A stretch of DNA of 39,913 bases from Desulfocapsa sp. (GCA_022712975.1 JAFLJO010000167.1:1-39913); one strand, 5' to 3'. Positions 26,364-36,327 are shown, counted from the first letter of the stretch. A program made the numbers and translations. Notes: a model not told the origin generated them from the letters alone.

Positions 26364-27464
26364 TTAATGAGTTTGTTTTGTGATGGCATGTTTTGTTTCT
26401 TCCAGATATGTAATCAGTTTTCGGTGCCCCGCTGGAAATCCATATTCCTGCAATGCTTTAAAGAAAACCCACTTGAAATCCTGAGCAGCATGTAAAACAG
26501 GGTCAGTGTCACTCCCGACAAGACGCAGAAAAAAACAGTGGAGAGTTACCTTGTAGCGGGTGTAATGGTGAACAGTGTTTATGATTTTTGATTCCACCTC
26601 CACCTCAAATTCTGTTTCCTCACGAAACTCCCTGACCACCGTTTGCTCAGGTTTTTCTGTCAGTTCTATTCGCCCTCCCGGAAACTCCCACAAGGCTCCC
26701 CATACATCATCAGCAAGTCGTTGTTGAATAAAGACCATTCCATTATGAATGAGTATTCCCGTTGCCATTTCAATGGGAATAATCTTTTTACTTTTCTTAG
26801 GAACAGGGCGTTCAGGGATAAGATCATATTTGAGTGCCAGGCAATGAGACGCTGCCGGGCAGGCACCACAGTCAGGATTTCCGGGCCGACAAATGAGCGC
26901 TCCAAGTTCCATAAGGGCCTGATTAAAATCTCTTGCGTGTCCTGTTGGCAGAAGTTCTTCCGCTTTTTGCCAGTTAAGTCGTTTGGCTTCCGGGCTACCT
27001 GGGATTAAATCAATATTAAAAAGCCTGGAAAAGATTCGTTCAATGTTGGCATCCACGACAGGGACATCGCGATTAAAACTGATGGACGCAATGGCGCCTG
27101 CTGTGTATGGGCCGATTCCAGGAAGAGCCAATAACTGTTTGCGGCTGTCTGGTACTTTACCTTGATGGTTTTTGATCAGCAGTTGAGCAGTTTTAAGAAT
27201 GTTTCGTGCTCTGGAGTAATAGCCAAGCCCTTCCCAGAGTTTAAGTACCTGATCTTCTGAAGAGGCAGCAAGCGTCGTAATATCCGGGAAGGCATCCATC
27301 CAACGTGTAAAAAAAACAGTAACCCGATCCATCTGTGTTTGCTGGAGCATGATTTCTGAGATCCAAATCTGGTATGGCTCGTAGGTATGTCTCCATGGAA
27401 GATCCCGCTGATTTTTTTTGAACCAGTCGAGGAGTGCTTTCTGAAGGATTGGTTGAATAGGCAT
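26364..27464 (-). CDS. mutY: A/G-specific adenine glycosylase MutY
   Basis: Base-excision repair enzyme that removes adenine mispaired with 8-oxoguanine. The HhH-GPD core includes SEIMLQQTQMDRV, LPGIGPYTAGAIASI and the catalytic aspartate region VPVVDANIERIFSR. An iron-sulfur loop has cysteines in CRPGNPDCGACPAASHC. A C-terminal Nudix-like 8-oxoG recognition domain has FPGGRIELTEKPEQ and REFREETEFE. The ATG at 27464 gives 366 residues; an in-frame start at 27521 would add 19, and neither has a good ribosome-binding site. It converges with the AmpG-like gene, leaving only one base between the stops. Confidence 0.95.
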   Translation of the reverse strand: MPIQPILQKALLDWFKKNQRDLPWRHTYEPYQIWISEIMLQQTQMDRVTVFFTRWMDAFPDITTLAASSEDQVLKLWEGLGYYSRARNILKTAQLLIKNHQGKVPDSRKQLLALPGIGPYTAGAIASISFNRDVPVVDANIERIFSRLFNIDLIPGSPEAKRLNWQKAEELLPTGHARDFNQALMELGALICRPGNPDCGACPAASHCLALKYDLIPERPVPKKSKKIIPIEMATGILIHNGMVFIQQRLADDVWGALWEFPGGRIELTEKPEQTVVREFREETEFEVEVESKIINTVHHYTRYKVTLHCFFLRLVGSDTDPVLHAAQDFKWVFFKALQEYGFPAGHRKLITYLEETKHAITKQTH

Positions 27465-27569
27465 AACTGTTATAGAAAAAAGGTTTCGAACTATTGCAGA
27501 ATAATCTTGCGCAACTGGCAACAGCTTCTTGGTGTTAATTGAAATGTAATCGTTGACATGTGATACACA

Positions 27570-27977
27570 CTAAAGAAAGCGAAATGGTTCCTTGTTGCCC
27601 TTTTCTCTGATCCAGTTCAGTGCTTTTTGTATTGAGGGAGATTTGAGTATCCCATCAATCAGTGCTCTTTTTCCGGGGAAGTCCAGCAGGCTGAGCCCAA
27701 GGATTATGGTCAAAACCCCCTGACCTGGAAGGAAAATCATTAGAATTCCTGCAAGCAGCAGCAGTGCTCCCAAAAAATAGCGTAAACTCTTGAGAATGAT
27801 GAACCTCACAGGATGTTCATTCTCTCTTTTTGTGTGTTTATGCAGGTGGATAAAAAACGTGCTGTCCAGCTTGTAAACAATCCAGGGAATGATGAGCAAA
27901 CTTAAGAAAAAGGTGCATGTGGAAATGACACCAAGCCAGGCGAGTATGGCGCCGTATTGATCGAGAAGAGTCTGCAT
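27570..27977 (-). CDS. Small PGPGW-type membrane protein
   Basis: About 135 residues with two hydrophobic blocks: WLGVISTCTFFLSLLIIPWI, and a C-terminal region LGALLLLAGILMIFLPGQGV followed by LTIILGLSLLDFPGKR, the mark of the PGPGW family of putative membrane proteins. The function is unknown. The ATG at 27977 is preferred over an upstream TTG, which would overlap the neighbouring remnant. Confidence 0.75.
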   Translation of the reverse strand: MQTLLDQYGAILAWLGVISTCTFFLSLLIIPWIVYKLDSTFFIHLHKHTKRENEHPVRFIILKSLRYFLGALLLLAGILMIFLPGQGVLTIILGLSLLDFPGKRALIDGILKSPSIQKALNWIREKGNKEPFRFL

Positions 27978-27988
27978 GGAATGGATTG

Positions 27989-28222
27989 CTACCCTACGGA
28001 GGTGTTTGCAAGGAGCCAGAGTCTCCAAGTGTCGTTTTTTCGTCTTTCCAGGAGCTTTAACTGATCCATTGGAAGTGCAGCCAGTAAATCATTTTTAACC
28101 ATACAAGCGTTTCTCGTAGTTCCTTGAGAAAAATCAATTAAACGATCTTCCAAGTCAAATTTTTTTTCTTCCTTCATCAATCGATATCGGCGTCTGCGCT
28201 TACCTCCTTGTTCGACATTCAA
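27989..28222 (-). pseudogene. Probable remnant of a four-helix-bundle (23S rRNA IVP-like) protein
   Basis: The frame includes MKEEKKFDLEDRLIDFS, which resembles the start of S23-type four-helix-bundle proteins, and ends after a TWRLWLLANTSVG segment like their third helix. The middle is shorter than in intact members, about 63 residues from the inner ATG versus 110-125. TTGAATATTGAATGTCGAAC directly upstream resembles the simple repeats often seen next to this family. It may be a decayed copy or a short divergent gene. Confidence 0.4.
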
Positions 28223-28274
28223 TATTCAAATAACGTCTGTTGGTGTGCAATGATCCCGTTCATTATTTTTCACT

Positions 28275-31200
28275 TTATTGTATTGCACCCGTTGCAATTG
28301 CTTTGATGGTTATACGAGCACCATGTGAGGGGGTGTTCCCCGTGTTATTTTGTTCCTTGTTTTCTTTTACAAATATTTGATTCCGGGCAATACCAAAGCT
28401 ATGGATACAGGCATCAAGCACAAGAAGGCCCCGTTCTTTTGCAAGATCCAGCAGTGCTTCATCGGCCACTACAACAGGCTCAGGAAGAAGCGGCGTGAAT
28501 CCGGCAAGGTCTCTTTTTTCATTTTCCGTATCTGTTCGCTGCTGTTCCTGGGTCTTAAGGAGCGCAAGCAAAACATCATGGTCAATTTTCCAGTCTGCCA
28601 TGCCGGTGATGATAAGACCAATCCCAGGGCGGTTTTCAAGAAGTTCGGCGTATCGGGCAAGTGTTAGAAGGCCTGCCGTGTCGATTTGGTTTGATCCCGG
28701 TTCAAAGGGGATAAAATCTTTTCCTTGAAGATCCTTAAACTGATAATCAAGGAGTAATAGTGGAGCGTAGGATGCTTTTATGGTGGTGGTTTGAAATGAG
28801 GCAATGCTCTCTTGTAAAAGGTTCCGGTTGCTGTCATCTATCTCGATATTCATTGGCAAAGCTCCTTCACTGTTTTTCAGGAGAGCTAATACTATCGCAG
28901 AATCCGATGCCAGTAAAGAAGGTTTAAGATTGTAGATGAATATTTCATTTTTGCTGCTGAAACCTGACTGGTTTTCCGTCATATTTGTATGCAAATCCAG
29001 CGTTGCACTCTCTATCTCAAGGGACAATTCCGGTATTTGTTTATAAAATGAGACAAGGGGAAAGTCCGTGAGTTGCAAATTGGCGTGAGCTTCCAGTGTA
29101 CTGTTAAAAAGAGTGGCCGAACCTGAGAGCAGCAGAGAGGATTCTTCCATTATGCCATTCAGTGTAAAAGAAGCAATGCCGTTTCCACTGGTGGTGAGAT
29201 TGTTGATATGGCCTTCAATGTTGGTAATATCTGTTGTCCAGGCTTGGGGGAGCCGCTTGTCGTCAATGTTCACTGAGCCATTCTTTACAATAAGCTTCTT
29301 AATTGTAATCGGGAATAATTTGTTGTTGTCCTGTTTGTTTTGGAAAAAGGTCTGTAGCCCTTTTTGCAGCTGCTGGAAAGGCGAAACCGTATCTCGCACC
29401 CATTGAAAGTTTGGGTTGTCCAGACCAACGGTATCAGCCTCTAAAGAAAAGGGAGAAAAACTGAGTTTGGCTTTATGAAGTTCAGCAAGTTTCCATTGAA
29501 AAAGAGGCTCCTCATCCACTATTTGTAAACTGGTATCAGTCAAGCGCAGGAAACCCTGGAAAGTAGGTTTCGGGAAGTACAATGTACCTTTTCCATGGAG
29601 TGTTGAGCGGCTGTTTTTTAGGAGTGGCCATCTGTTTACAAATGGTGCCAGCAAATCTGAGTCTATTTCTGAAAATGCAATCTTGGCTTGCATTTTCATG
29701 GGGGCAAGGTTTACAAGTCCCTCTGCTTTTATTATGCCATCCGGGCCGACTTGTCCGCTGAACGCAAAATTGTCCGTAGAGCCTGCTTTTTCAAGGTTGT
29801 TTATCTGAAATGTGACCGCGGATATTTCGAATGGATTCGTTTCCACAGCTTCTGTTTTGACAGTAATACTTCCAGAAAAATCTATCCCTTCAATCAATGG
29901 ACGCTTATCTTCGGAAAAGAGGTGATTAAAGAGCGGGGGCAGATCAGCCGGGTTGAGAGTAAGTGCTGCTTTTTTAAGAAAAATATTTCCAAGATTATAG
30001 CGGTCATTTGTCCTGGTGAGCTGGGTAAAGCGAAGCGATCCGGCTTGCAGCCAGAGATCTGTTTTATGACTGAGTGTAAGATTGTTAATTTCTACAATTC
30101 CACGGTCAACAGAATAGGAAAATGTGGAATCGTTGCTGACAGGAAAATTGATATCCCCGGAAAATGTGGCTATTCCCTGGACATTGTTATCATGGTTGGG
30201 AACGAGGTAATCTAAAAGAGTAATAGCCGGAAGCTTTTGGAGGAGTATTTTTCCCTGTAATGTGCCTGTATCTGAAAAATGACTTTGCCAGGAAAAGGAA
30301 GCTTGTTTGTCTGTATGTTCACCACTCAGGTTAATTATTGCATTTGTACTACCAGAAGATAGATCTCTAATGGAAAGTTGTATGTTGTTCCATTCGGAAA
30401 TCACAGATTTTGGGTCGTTTTCACTCAGTAGAGTGCATTGTCCCAGGTCGGACAAAAGCTGGTCAACTTGTATGGTAAAGGGAGCCTTCTTCTTACTTTG
30501 CAGGTGGAAAAGAACATTTTGCAGGCTGCTGTTTAGCTGTTGTCTGCTCCATGTCAGGTGAGGTTTTTTTGTTATGATACTCCTGATATGGAGTTTCCTG
30601 CCAATGGGCATGAGTACAGCATCCAATTCCATGGCAGGGACAACCAACTGTAGTGTATTGTTTTTCCCCTCTATTGCGAGATCAGCAGCAGTCATTTTGA
30701 TATCGATACTTAACCTGTCACCCTGCTTTTTGTTTGGGGAAAAGGTAATTTGTAACTTGGTATCTGCCTTTCCTTTTGTAAGCGACAAGGGAAAAGAGTC
30801 TGGAAGATAGGAAAAATAAGGCGTCAGGTCGAGTGACTCAATAGAGCATGAAAGTTTAGTCTGGAATCCCTGGTTTTCGGCAAGCTGTACAGCTTCTCCG
30901 CTGAGTTTTACAGGACTGCCATTGATGATTGCTGAAAAATGGGGCTTAATATAGTTTTTGGATTGAAAGGGAAAATTGGAGAGTGTGGGGATGGCAAGAT
31001 GTAACCGCTCAATGGTGTGTGTTTTATTGGTGAGTGCATCTGTGAAGAGGATACTGCTGTCGTTAATATCAATATTGTTCAGGGAAAAGAGAAATGGAAG
31101 TTTTGAAAAAGCTATGATTGCACCCTGCTCCTGAGTCGTTGAGAACTGAGAGAGGGCGGGAATGTTATACGTCTTGTCTTTGTGGCGGATAAGGTTGAGA

Positions 31201-31643
31201 TGGAGATTCTGAATTGTTAGCTTGTCACAGACAAACGTATTACGGATGAGGGCTGTGAGATCAAGGTCAATAAAGAGTGATTTGATTTGGAGCAGTGGGC
31301 TTTCTTCTGGAGAATCCGGATGATCAGCTATTAGAGTATCAATGTTCAGTTGGAAGTTAAACGGATTAAGGCGAACCTCCCCGATGGATACCGAAAGACC
31401 TGTTTTGTCCTCGATATAACCGGGGAGATATTTTTTTACTGCCATGGGGACCAGGTGGCTGCCTACCATAAAATAGGATGCTGCACAGAAGACGATACTG
31501 ATTACAAAGAGCAAAACTCTGGTATTTGAGGTTTTCTTTTTTGTCGAAGGAACCAAGCGTTTAGGGACTGGTTTGTCGGGTTTTTTGGAGTCAGGTGCAG
31601 GCGTGCCTGAGCTGATTGTTATAGAGCCGTAACGATCAGACAT
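28275..31643 (-). CDS. Giant AsmA/DUF748-family envelope protein
   Basis: A 1122-residue protein with a short cytoplasmic N-terminus rich in Pro and Lys, one membrane helix near residues 42-62 (TRVLLFVISIVFCAASYFMV), and a long periplasmic part. The region after the helix, LPGYIEDKTGLSVSIGEVRLNPFNF, is diagnostic of DUF748/AsmA-like proteins, and the repeated beta segments fit the bridge-like lipid-transport fold now proposed for this superfamily. The C-terminus includes GLIITGMADWKIDHD, a segment common to DUF748 proteins. It probably acts in outer-membrane lipid homeostasis (inference). Confidence 0.85.
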   Translation of the reverse strand: MSDRYGSITISSGTPAPDSKKPDKPVPKRLVPSTKKKTSNTRVLLFVISIVFCAASYFMVGSHLVPMAVKKYLPGYIEDKTGLSVSIGEVRLNPFNFQLNIDTLIADHPDSPEESPLLQIKSLFIDLDLTALIRNTFVCDKLTIQNLHLNLIRHKDKTYNIPALSQFSTTQEQGAIIAFSKLPFLFSLNNIDINDSSILFTDALTNKTHTIERLHLAIPTLSNFPFQSKNYIKPHFSAIINGSPVKLSGEAVQLAENQGFQTKLSCSIESLDLTPYFSYLPDSFPLSLTKGKADTKLQITFSPNKKQGDRLSIDIKMTAADLAIEGKNNTLQLVVPAMELDAVLMPIGRKLHIRSIITKKPHLTWSRQQLNSSLQNVLFHLQSKKKAPFTIQVDQLLSDLGQCTLLSENDPKSVISEWNNIQLSIRDLSSGSTNAIINLSGEHTDKQASFSWQSHFSDTGTLQGKILLQKLPAITLLDYLVPNHDNNVQGIATFSGDINFPVSNDSTFSYSVDRGIVEINNLTLSHKTDLWLQAGSLRFTQLTRTNDRYNLGNIFLKKAALTLNPADLPPLFNHLFSEDKRPLIEGIDFSGSITVKTEAVETNPFEISAVTFQINNLEKAGSTDNFAFSGQVGPDGIIKAEGLVNLAPMKMQAKIAFSEIDSDLLAPFVNRWPLLKNSRSTLHGKGTLYFPKPTFQGFLRLTDTSLQIVDEEPLFQWKLAELHKAKLSFSPFSLEADTVGLDNPNFQWVRDTVSPFQQLQKGLQTFFQNKQDNNKLFPITIKKLIVKNGSVNIDDKRLPQAWTTDITNIEGHINNLTTSGNGIASFTLNGIMEESSLLLSGSATLFNSTLEAHANLQLTDFPLVSFYKQIPELSLEIESATLDLHTNMTENQSGFSSKNEIFIYNLKPSLLASDSAIVLALLKNSEGALPMNIEIDDSNRNLLQESIASFQTTTIKASYAPLLLLDYQFKDLQGKDFIPFEPGSNQIDTAGLLTLARYAELLENRPGIGLIITGMADWKIDHDVLLALLKTQEQQRTDTENEKRDLAGFTPLLPEPVVVADEALLDLAKERGLLVLDACIHSFGIARNQIFVKENKEQNNTGNTPSHGARITIKAIATGAIQ

Positions 31644-31982
31644 TAAAATAGATTGTTTGTTGAAACACTTTTACTTGCATCGGAAGTATGTTTTATAATA
31701 AGCTTAAATAATCAGGGTCATTTTTTAATACGCTCCTATTAATAACACCGAAAGCAAAAAAATAAAAGTATATGAATAGTCGGTGTAGGATCGTTTTATC
31801 TCTCACTGATGCTGCATAAATCGTAAATCTTGTGCGTGAGGAGGTGATATCCGGGACGTAAAACAGATAAAAATAAGTAAGTACTTGGTAATATCGGATA
31901 TTTTTTTTGGAAAAGTTGTTAAACTAGTGTAGTATAAAAAAAAGTTCTTATTATCTCTTTAAATGGTGTGAAGTGAACGTTA
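31644..31982. other. Divergent promoter region between the DUF748 gene and cdaA
   Basis: An AT-rich spacer of 339 bases. It holds a good cdaA promoter (separate entry) and a perfect Shine-Dalgarno-like AGGAGGTGAT near 31840 that is followed by no start codon. No gene was found. Confidence 0.55.
31907..31935 (+). promoter_or_regulatory. Candidate sigma-70-type promoter of cdaA-cdaR
   Basis: TTGGAA (31907-31912) and TAGTAT (31930-31935) are separated by 17 bases and lie 47 bases before the cdaA ATG. Confidence 0.55.
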
Positions 31983-32774
31983 ATGCTTGAAAGTCTGAAC
32001 ATTATTCGCTGGCAGGATATCTTGGATATTCTGATTGTAGCCTTTATCATCTATCATCTCATGGCCATTATCCGTGGTACGCGCTCGGTTCAGATGGTTT
32101 TGGGACTGATTGTGGTTGGTCTGGTCTATTTTATGTCCTCTATCCTCGACCTTGTTACTCTTCAGTGGTTACTTAAGACGTTTCTCAGTTCACTCTTTCT
32201 AATCATTGTTATCGTTTTTCAGCAGGATATTCGCAAAGCATTGACGCAAGTTGGAAAATCCCCTTTTCAAAGAAGCTCTGACATTGCAGAAAAGGATCTC
32301 GATGAAATTATCCGTGCAGTTTTTTACCTTAGTAAACGTCGTATCGGTGCTTTGATTGTTATCGAAAGAGAGACCGGCTTACGAGAGTTTGTTGAATCAG
32401 GCTTTAAACTCAATGCCAAGCTCAGCAAAGAGTTACTTATTTCCATATTTATGCCTGTCTCCCCGCTTCATGACGGTGGTGTGATTATTCATAAGGGGCT
32501 TATCCAAACAGCAGGCTGTATCATGCCCCTTTCTCAGAGTCCATATATCAGTAAGCGTTTTGGAACACGGCACCGTGCAGCAATCGGGTTATCAGAAGAG
32601 ACGGATGCCGTAATTATTGTAGTGTCCGAAGAAACCCAGGAAATATCACTGGTGCAGCATGGGGCGCTCACTGCTATGCATGACGAACTTACTCTGACCA
32701 ACACTTTGCGAACCATTTTTCTTCCGAAAAACGGCTCGACCGCAGGGTGGAAACAGTGGCTGGGGATGTCATGA
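31983..32774 (+). CDS. cdaA: Diadenylate cyclase CdaA
   Basis: Makes cyclic di-AMP from two ATP. Three membrane helices occupy residues 10-80, then a DAC domain. The catalytic pair is present with a variation: SPLHDGGVII (D164-G165-G166, where DGA is usual) and the RHR motif in FGTRHRAAIG (196-198). Downstream cdaR and glmM complete the classical cda operon, in which CdaR regulates CdaA and GlmM can inhibit it. The length of 263 residues is normal. Activity with DGG is likely but untested here. Confidence 0.93.
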   Translation: MLESLNIIRWQDILDILIVAFIIYHLMAIIRGTRSVQMVLGLIVVGLVYFMSSILDLVTLQWLLKTFLSSLFLIIVIVFQQDIRKALTQVGKSPFQRSSDIAEKDLDEIIRAVFYLSKRRIGALIVIERETGLREFVESGFKLNAKLSKELLISIFMPVSPLHDGGVIIHKGLIQTAGCIMPLSQSPYISKRFGTRHRAAIGLSEETDAVIIVVSEETQEISLVQHGALTAMHDELTLTNTLRTIFLPKNGSTAGWKQWLGMS

Positions 32775-33712
32775 ATATCTTTAGCTTTAAATATTGGCTG
32801 CAACTTTCTCCGAAGGACTGGATATTGCGGTTTATCTCTTTGGGTCTGGCCATAGTGCTTTGGAATTTCATGGGTGGTGAGGACATAGTTAATAAAAATA
32901 TCATGGTTCCCGTTGAGATTATCAATCTTCCACGCGATCTTGTTATTTCCAATCAGTTCAAGAAAGAGATTGAAGTTTCTGTAAGTGGGCCTCGTAGCCT
33001 GGTGCTTGATATGGGCAACCGGGCTATTACACGACATGTTGATTTGGCAGAAGCAACACCGGGTACCATGGTTCTTGAGAATACTAATGATGTTATTAAC
33101 GTGCCGCGCGGGGTGAAGGTTCTGCGGATTCAACCCAAAAGCGTAATCCTTTCACTCGACAAAATGATTCAGAAGCAATTTGTTGTTAATCCTGTGACTG
33201 AAGGTACGGTTGCCCCGGATTTTATTTTGAAAGGTATTCGGATGGAGCCAGATTCTATTTTCATTACGGGTCCCCAAACCGCCTTATCACAATTCGATGT
33301 ACTACAAACCAAGGTAATATATATTGCAGGATTGCGTGCATCAACTCAAATACAAATTCCTCTGGATCTTGACCCAATTATTGTTGACTTGATTGGTGCA
33401 ACAACGGTTACAGCAGATCTTGAAATTGTGGTGGCGACAGTGCATAAAAAGATTACAGCCATCCCCGTCGAGGTTGTGAAATATGGCGTTCCCCAGAGGG
33501 TGACTCCATCCACAGTTTCCATCACTGTTGTTCTGCCTAAGACCTTGATACGTGAAAATATAGATTTGAGTTCATTGTTTAAGGTCACTGCAATAGACGA
33601 AAAGAATGATGGGCAAATGCGGGTGAAGGCAATTCCAAACAAAGAGTTTGAGTATCCCATTCAAATCCTCAAAATTGAGCCTCAAGTAGTGACTTTGATT
33701 GAAAAAATGTAA
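32771..33712 (+). CDS. cdaR: CdaR, YbbR-domain regulator of CdaA
   Basis: The start MNIFSFKYWLQL overlaps the cdaA stop (ATGA) with GGGGA just upstream; a longer in-frame start inside cdaA is less likely. One N-terminal membrane helix (FISLGLAIVLWNFMG) anchors a long extracytoplasmic part of YbbR-type beta domains, with repeated units such as VMVPVEIINLPRDLVI and ITAIPVEVVKYGVP. The product of 313 residues has about three YbbR repeats. CdaR proteins modulate CdaA activity across the membrane. Confidence 0.88.
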   Translation: MNIFSFKYWLQLSPKDWILRFISLGLAIVLWNFMGGEDIVNKNIMVPVEIINLPRDLVISNQFKKEIEVSVSGPRSLVLDMGNRAITRHVDLAEATPGTMVLENTNDVINVPRGVKVLRIQPKSVILSLDKMIQKQFVVNPVTEGTVAPDFILKGIRMEPDSIFITGPQTALSQFDVLQTKVIYIAGLRASTQIQIPLDLDPIIVDLIGATTVTADLEIVVATVHKKITAIPVEVVKYGVPQRVTPSTVSITVVLPKTLIRENIDLSSLFKVTAIDEKNDGQMRVKAIPNKEFEYPIQILKIEPQVVTLIEKM

Positions 33713-33806
33713 CTGAATAATCTTTATCTAAAACAGGTAAAGAAACGAAACCACAAGATGCTAATTACAGAGCACATACTATTATAATAAAACCAGATAA
33801 TACATT

Positions 33807-35159
33807 ATGAGACGACTATTCGGAACAGATGGTATCCGCGGAGTAGCAAACATCTATCCTATGACCACCGAAATTGCTATGCAGGTGGGGCGCGCCATTG
33901 CCTTTATCGTAAAAAACAGAAACGGCAGGCATCGCATTGTAATCGGAAAGGATACAAGGCAGTCCTGCTATATGATTGAAAATGCACTTGCTGCAGGAAT
34001 TTGTTCCATGGGGGTGGACGTATTACTTGTAGGGCCTTTACCAACACCGGGAATTGCCTTTATAACAACATCCATGCGGGCAGATGCCGGGGTTGTTATT
34101 TCTGCATCCCATAATCCTTTTCAGGATAACGGGATAAAGATATTTTCTCATGATGGTTTTAAACTTCCCGACAAACTTGAAGCTGATATTGAGGAGCTCA
34201 TCTTTTCCCAGAAAATGGCTGCACTACGTCCGGTAGCCGAAGAAGTGGGACGGGCGAAACGAATAGAGGATGCAAGGGGACGATACATTGTATTTCTAAA
34301 AAGTATATTCCCAAAAAAACAGAAACTCGATGGGATGCACATAGTTCTTGATTGTGCCAACGGTGCAACCTATGGTGTTGCACCCCATGTATTTGAAGAA
34401 CTTGGAGCAAAGGTAACAACTTTGGGCGTTAATCCTGATGGGAAAAATATAAATCACAACTGTGGAGCATTGTACCCTGAACTTATGGCTGGAGTAGTTA
34501 AAGAAACGGGCGCAGATATAGGGCTGGCACTTGATGGCGACGGTGACCGATTAATTGTATGCGATGAGAAGGGTAAGGTGGTGGACGGCGATCATATAAT
34601 GGCAATTTGTGCTAAAGATTTGATGAAAAAGCGGAAGTTAAGAAAAAAAACTCTTGTAAGTACTGTCATGTCCAATCTAGGCCTTGAAGTGGCCATGAAA
34701 AAGATGGGCGGTAAGATGGTGCGGACTCAAGTTGGAGACCGTTACGTGGTGGCGGAAATGCGTAAAAAAGGCTACTCTTTTGGCGGCGAACAATCGGGTC
34801 ACCTTGTTTTTCTTGATCATATTACAACAGGTGATGGAAATCTTGCAGCATTGCGTCTTCTTTCCATTATGCAAGAACGCAATAAACCAATGTCGGAATT
34901 AGCTAAGGTAATGGAATCCTATCCGCAGGTTTTAAAAAATATACGAACAACCGGAACAATTAATGTTGATCTGATTCCTGATTTTCAGAAAACAGTAAGT
35001 AAAATGGAAAAGAAATTAGGAAAAAAGGGTCGTATCCTTGTTCGTGCATCTGGGACTGAGCCGGTAATACGTGTTATGGTGGAAGGTGAAAGTAATAAAC
35101 TTATTGATAGTATGGCAGATGAATTAGGGGATATGATTGCAAAAGCTAAGCCGGTGTGA
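33807..35159 (+). CDS. glmM: Phosphoglucosamine mutase
   Basis: Converts glucosamine 6-phosphate to glucosamine 1-phosphate for peptidoglycan and lipopolysaccharide synthesis. The N-terminus [13 protein letters not shown], the phospho-serine loop [13 protein letters not shown] (Ser101), the metal loop DGDGDR near residue 244, the sugar loop GGEQSGH near 328, and the phosphate loop [14 protein letters not shown] near 412 are all intact. The length of 450 is normal. It follows cdaA-cdaR after about 95 bases without a clear terminator, so it may be cotranscribed. Confidence 0.97.
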   Translation: MRRLFGTDGIRGVANIYPMTTEIAMQVGRAIAFIVKNRNGRHRIVIGKDTRQSCYMIENALAAGICSMGVDVLLVGPLPTPGIAFITTSMRADAGVVISASHNPFQDNGIKIFSHDGFKLPDKLEADIEELIFSQKMAALRPVAEEVGRAKRIEDARGRYIVFLKSIFPKKQKLDGMHIVLDCANGATYGVAPHVFEELGAKVTTLGVNPDGKNINHNCGALYPELMAGVVKETGADIGLALDGDGDRLIVCDEKGKVVDGDHIMAICAKDLMKKRKLRKKTLVSTVMSNLGLEVAMKKMGGKMVRTQVGDRYVVAEMRKKGYSFGGEQSGHLVFLDHITTGDGNLAALRLLSIMQERNKPMSELAKVMESYPQVLKNIRTTGTINVDLIPDFQKTVSKMEKKLGKKGRILVRASGTEPVIRVMVEGESNKLIDSMADELGDMIAKAKPV

Positions 35160-35198
35160 GAAAGCGAAACTCGGTAAATTGAGAGACCTTAGTCATGG

Positions 35199-35288
35199 GT
35201 TACCGCAGCAAAACAAACGAATCACACCTATGCAGATTATCTGACATGGGATGAAGAGCACTGGGAGCTTATTGATGGCGAGGTGTGA
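35199..35288 (+). pseudogene. Remnant of a Uma2-family gene (N-terminal fragment)
   Basis: 29 codons read TYADYLTWDEEHWELIDGEV, the characteristic first motif of Uma2 (DUF820) nuclease-fold proteins, then a TGA. No in-frame start is visible, and the nearby ATG at 35195 is in another frame. The rest of the gene is missing. The stop overlaps the GTG start of ompW. Confidence 0.7.
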
Positions 35289-35941
35289 GGTATGCAAACT
35301 GTACAAAGGCAGTATCAATTCTAGTGCTGTCTGGTTTTCTTACACTTTCAATTTCAACCCTGGCCGCCATGGCAGAAGAAGGCCAGGGGCCTTTTATGAT
35401 CGGAGTCCGTTTATTGAGAGTTGTACCGGATGACAGCAGTTCCGATATCACCACAATTGGCGGAAATGCGAGGGTTGCTGACAGCATCACCGGCGACCTT
35501 AACTTCACCTATTTCCTCACCAAACACTTTGCTACAGAGCTTACCCTCGCCGTCGCCAAGAACGATGTCACCGCCGTTGGCACTGCAGTAGGCGATCTTG
35601 ACCTTGGTCACGTCTACCTTCTCCCCCCAACCCTTACAGCGCAATACCACTTCCTGCCCGATGGCACTTTTCGCCCATACGTAGGTGCCGGTATCAACTA
35701 CACCATTTTCTTCAATGAAGATGCAGGCGATGCCAATGCTGTGAATTATGACAACGGTTTCGGATATGCCCTACAGGTAGGTTTTGACGTGGCAATCAAC
35801 AAGCACTGGGCCTTGAATTTTGATCTCAAAAAGATCTGGTTAAGCACAGATGTCAGTGTCAGAGCGCTGGGAACAACGGTACACACAGATGTGGATATCG
35901 ACCCATGGCTTTTGGGAGCAGGTGTAGCTTACCGTTTCTAG
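35285..35941 (+). CDS. OmpW-family outer-membrane beta-barrel protein
   Basis: A 218-residue secreted protein. Residues 1-30 are a signal peptide (SILVLSGFLTLSISTLAAMA). The mature part has alternating-hydrophobicity strands and OmpW features: LRVVPDDSSSD at the first strand, ELTLAVAKNDVT, LPPTLTAQYHFLPDGTFRPY followed by VGAGINYT, and a terminal VAYRF ending in Phe. OmpW proteins are small eight-stranded porins for hydrophobic molecules. The only in-frame start is a GTG at 35285 that overlaps the Uma2 remnant's stop, so the native 5' end may have been replaced by recombination. The signal peptide is nonetheless complete. Confidence 0.88.
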   Translation: MRYANCTKAVSILVLSGFLTLSISTLAAMAEEGQGPFMIGVRLLRVVPDDSSSDITTIGGNARVADSITGDLNFTYFLTKHFATELTLAVAKNDVTAVGTAVGDLDLGHVYLLPPTLTAQYHFLPDGTFRPYVGAGINYTIFFNEDAGDANAVNYDNGFGYALQVGFDVAINKHWALNFDLKKIWLSTDVSVRALGTTVHTDVDIDPWLLGAGVAYRF

Positions 35942-35988
35942 ATTCCGGTTTCCGAGATTTTTGCTCTACTAACACCCACAGAGAAGAA

Positions 35989-36035
35989 AAGACAGGTCTT
36001 GAGTGGCGGGCAGGTGACGCCTCCAGACCTGTCTT
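35989..36035. repeat. REP-like inverted repeat downstream of ompW
   Basis: AAGACAGGTCT (35989-35999) pairs perfectly with AGACCTGTCTT (36025-36035), 11 bp. The loop contains its own GGCG/CGCC mini-stem, so a branched hairpin can form. There is no T run, so it is not a standard terminator. Confidence 0.6.
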
Positions 36036-36327
36036 ACACACTTACTGGCGGGTCAGCCTGCTCCCCCTACCTCATACCAAAGCCTCTTCACGACTCTTCA
36101 CTCCCCCGCCACCACCTGTGCCTCCTGCAACTCCTCAAGAATATTGGAAAAGAACAGCCCCAGTTGTAATGCTATTTTCTCGATCAGATCTTTGTCGGTG
36201 ACTAGCTGAAAAACGGGTAGAGTAGAGCACTGATTCAAAACAATCCCTTTGGCTCTTTTAAACGCCTCGCCGCATGCGGCTACTACGTGGACCAAAGTTC
36301 TTCCTTCCTCAATGCTCCCTCATCAAA

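Noticed and set aside
31838..31850. Perfect anti-16S AGGAGGTGAT sequence
   Set aside because: No start codon lies at a usable distance and no open frame follows. It is probably chance.
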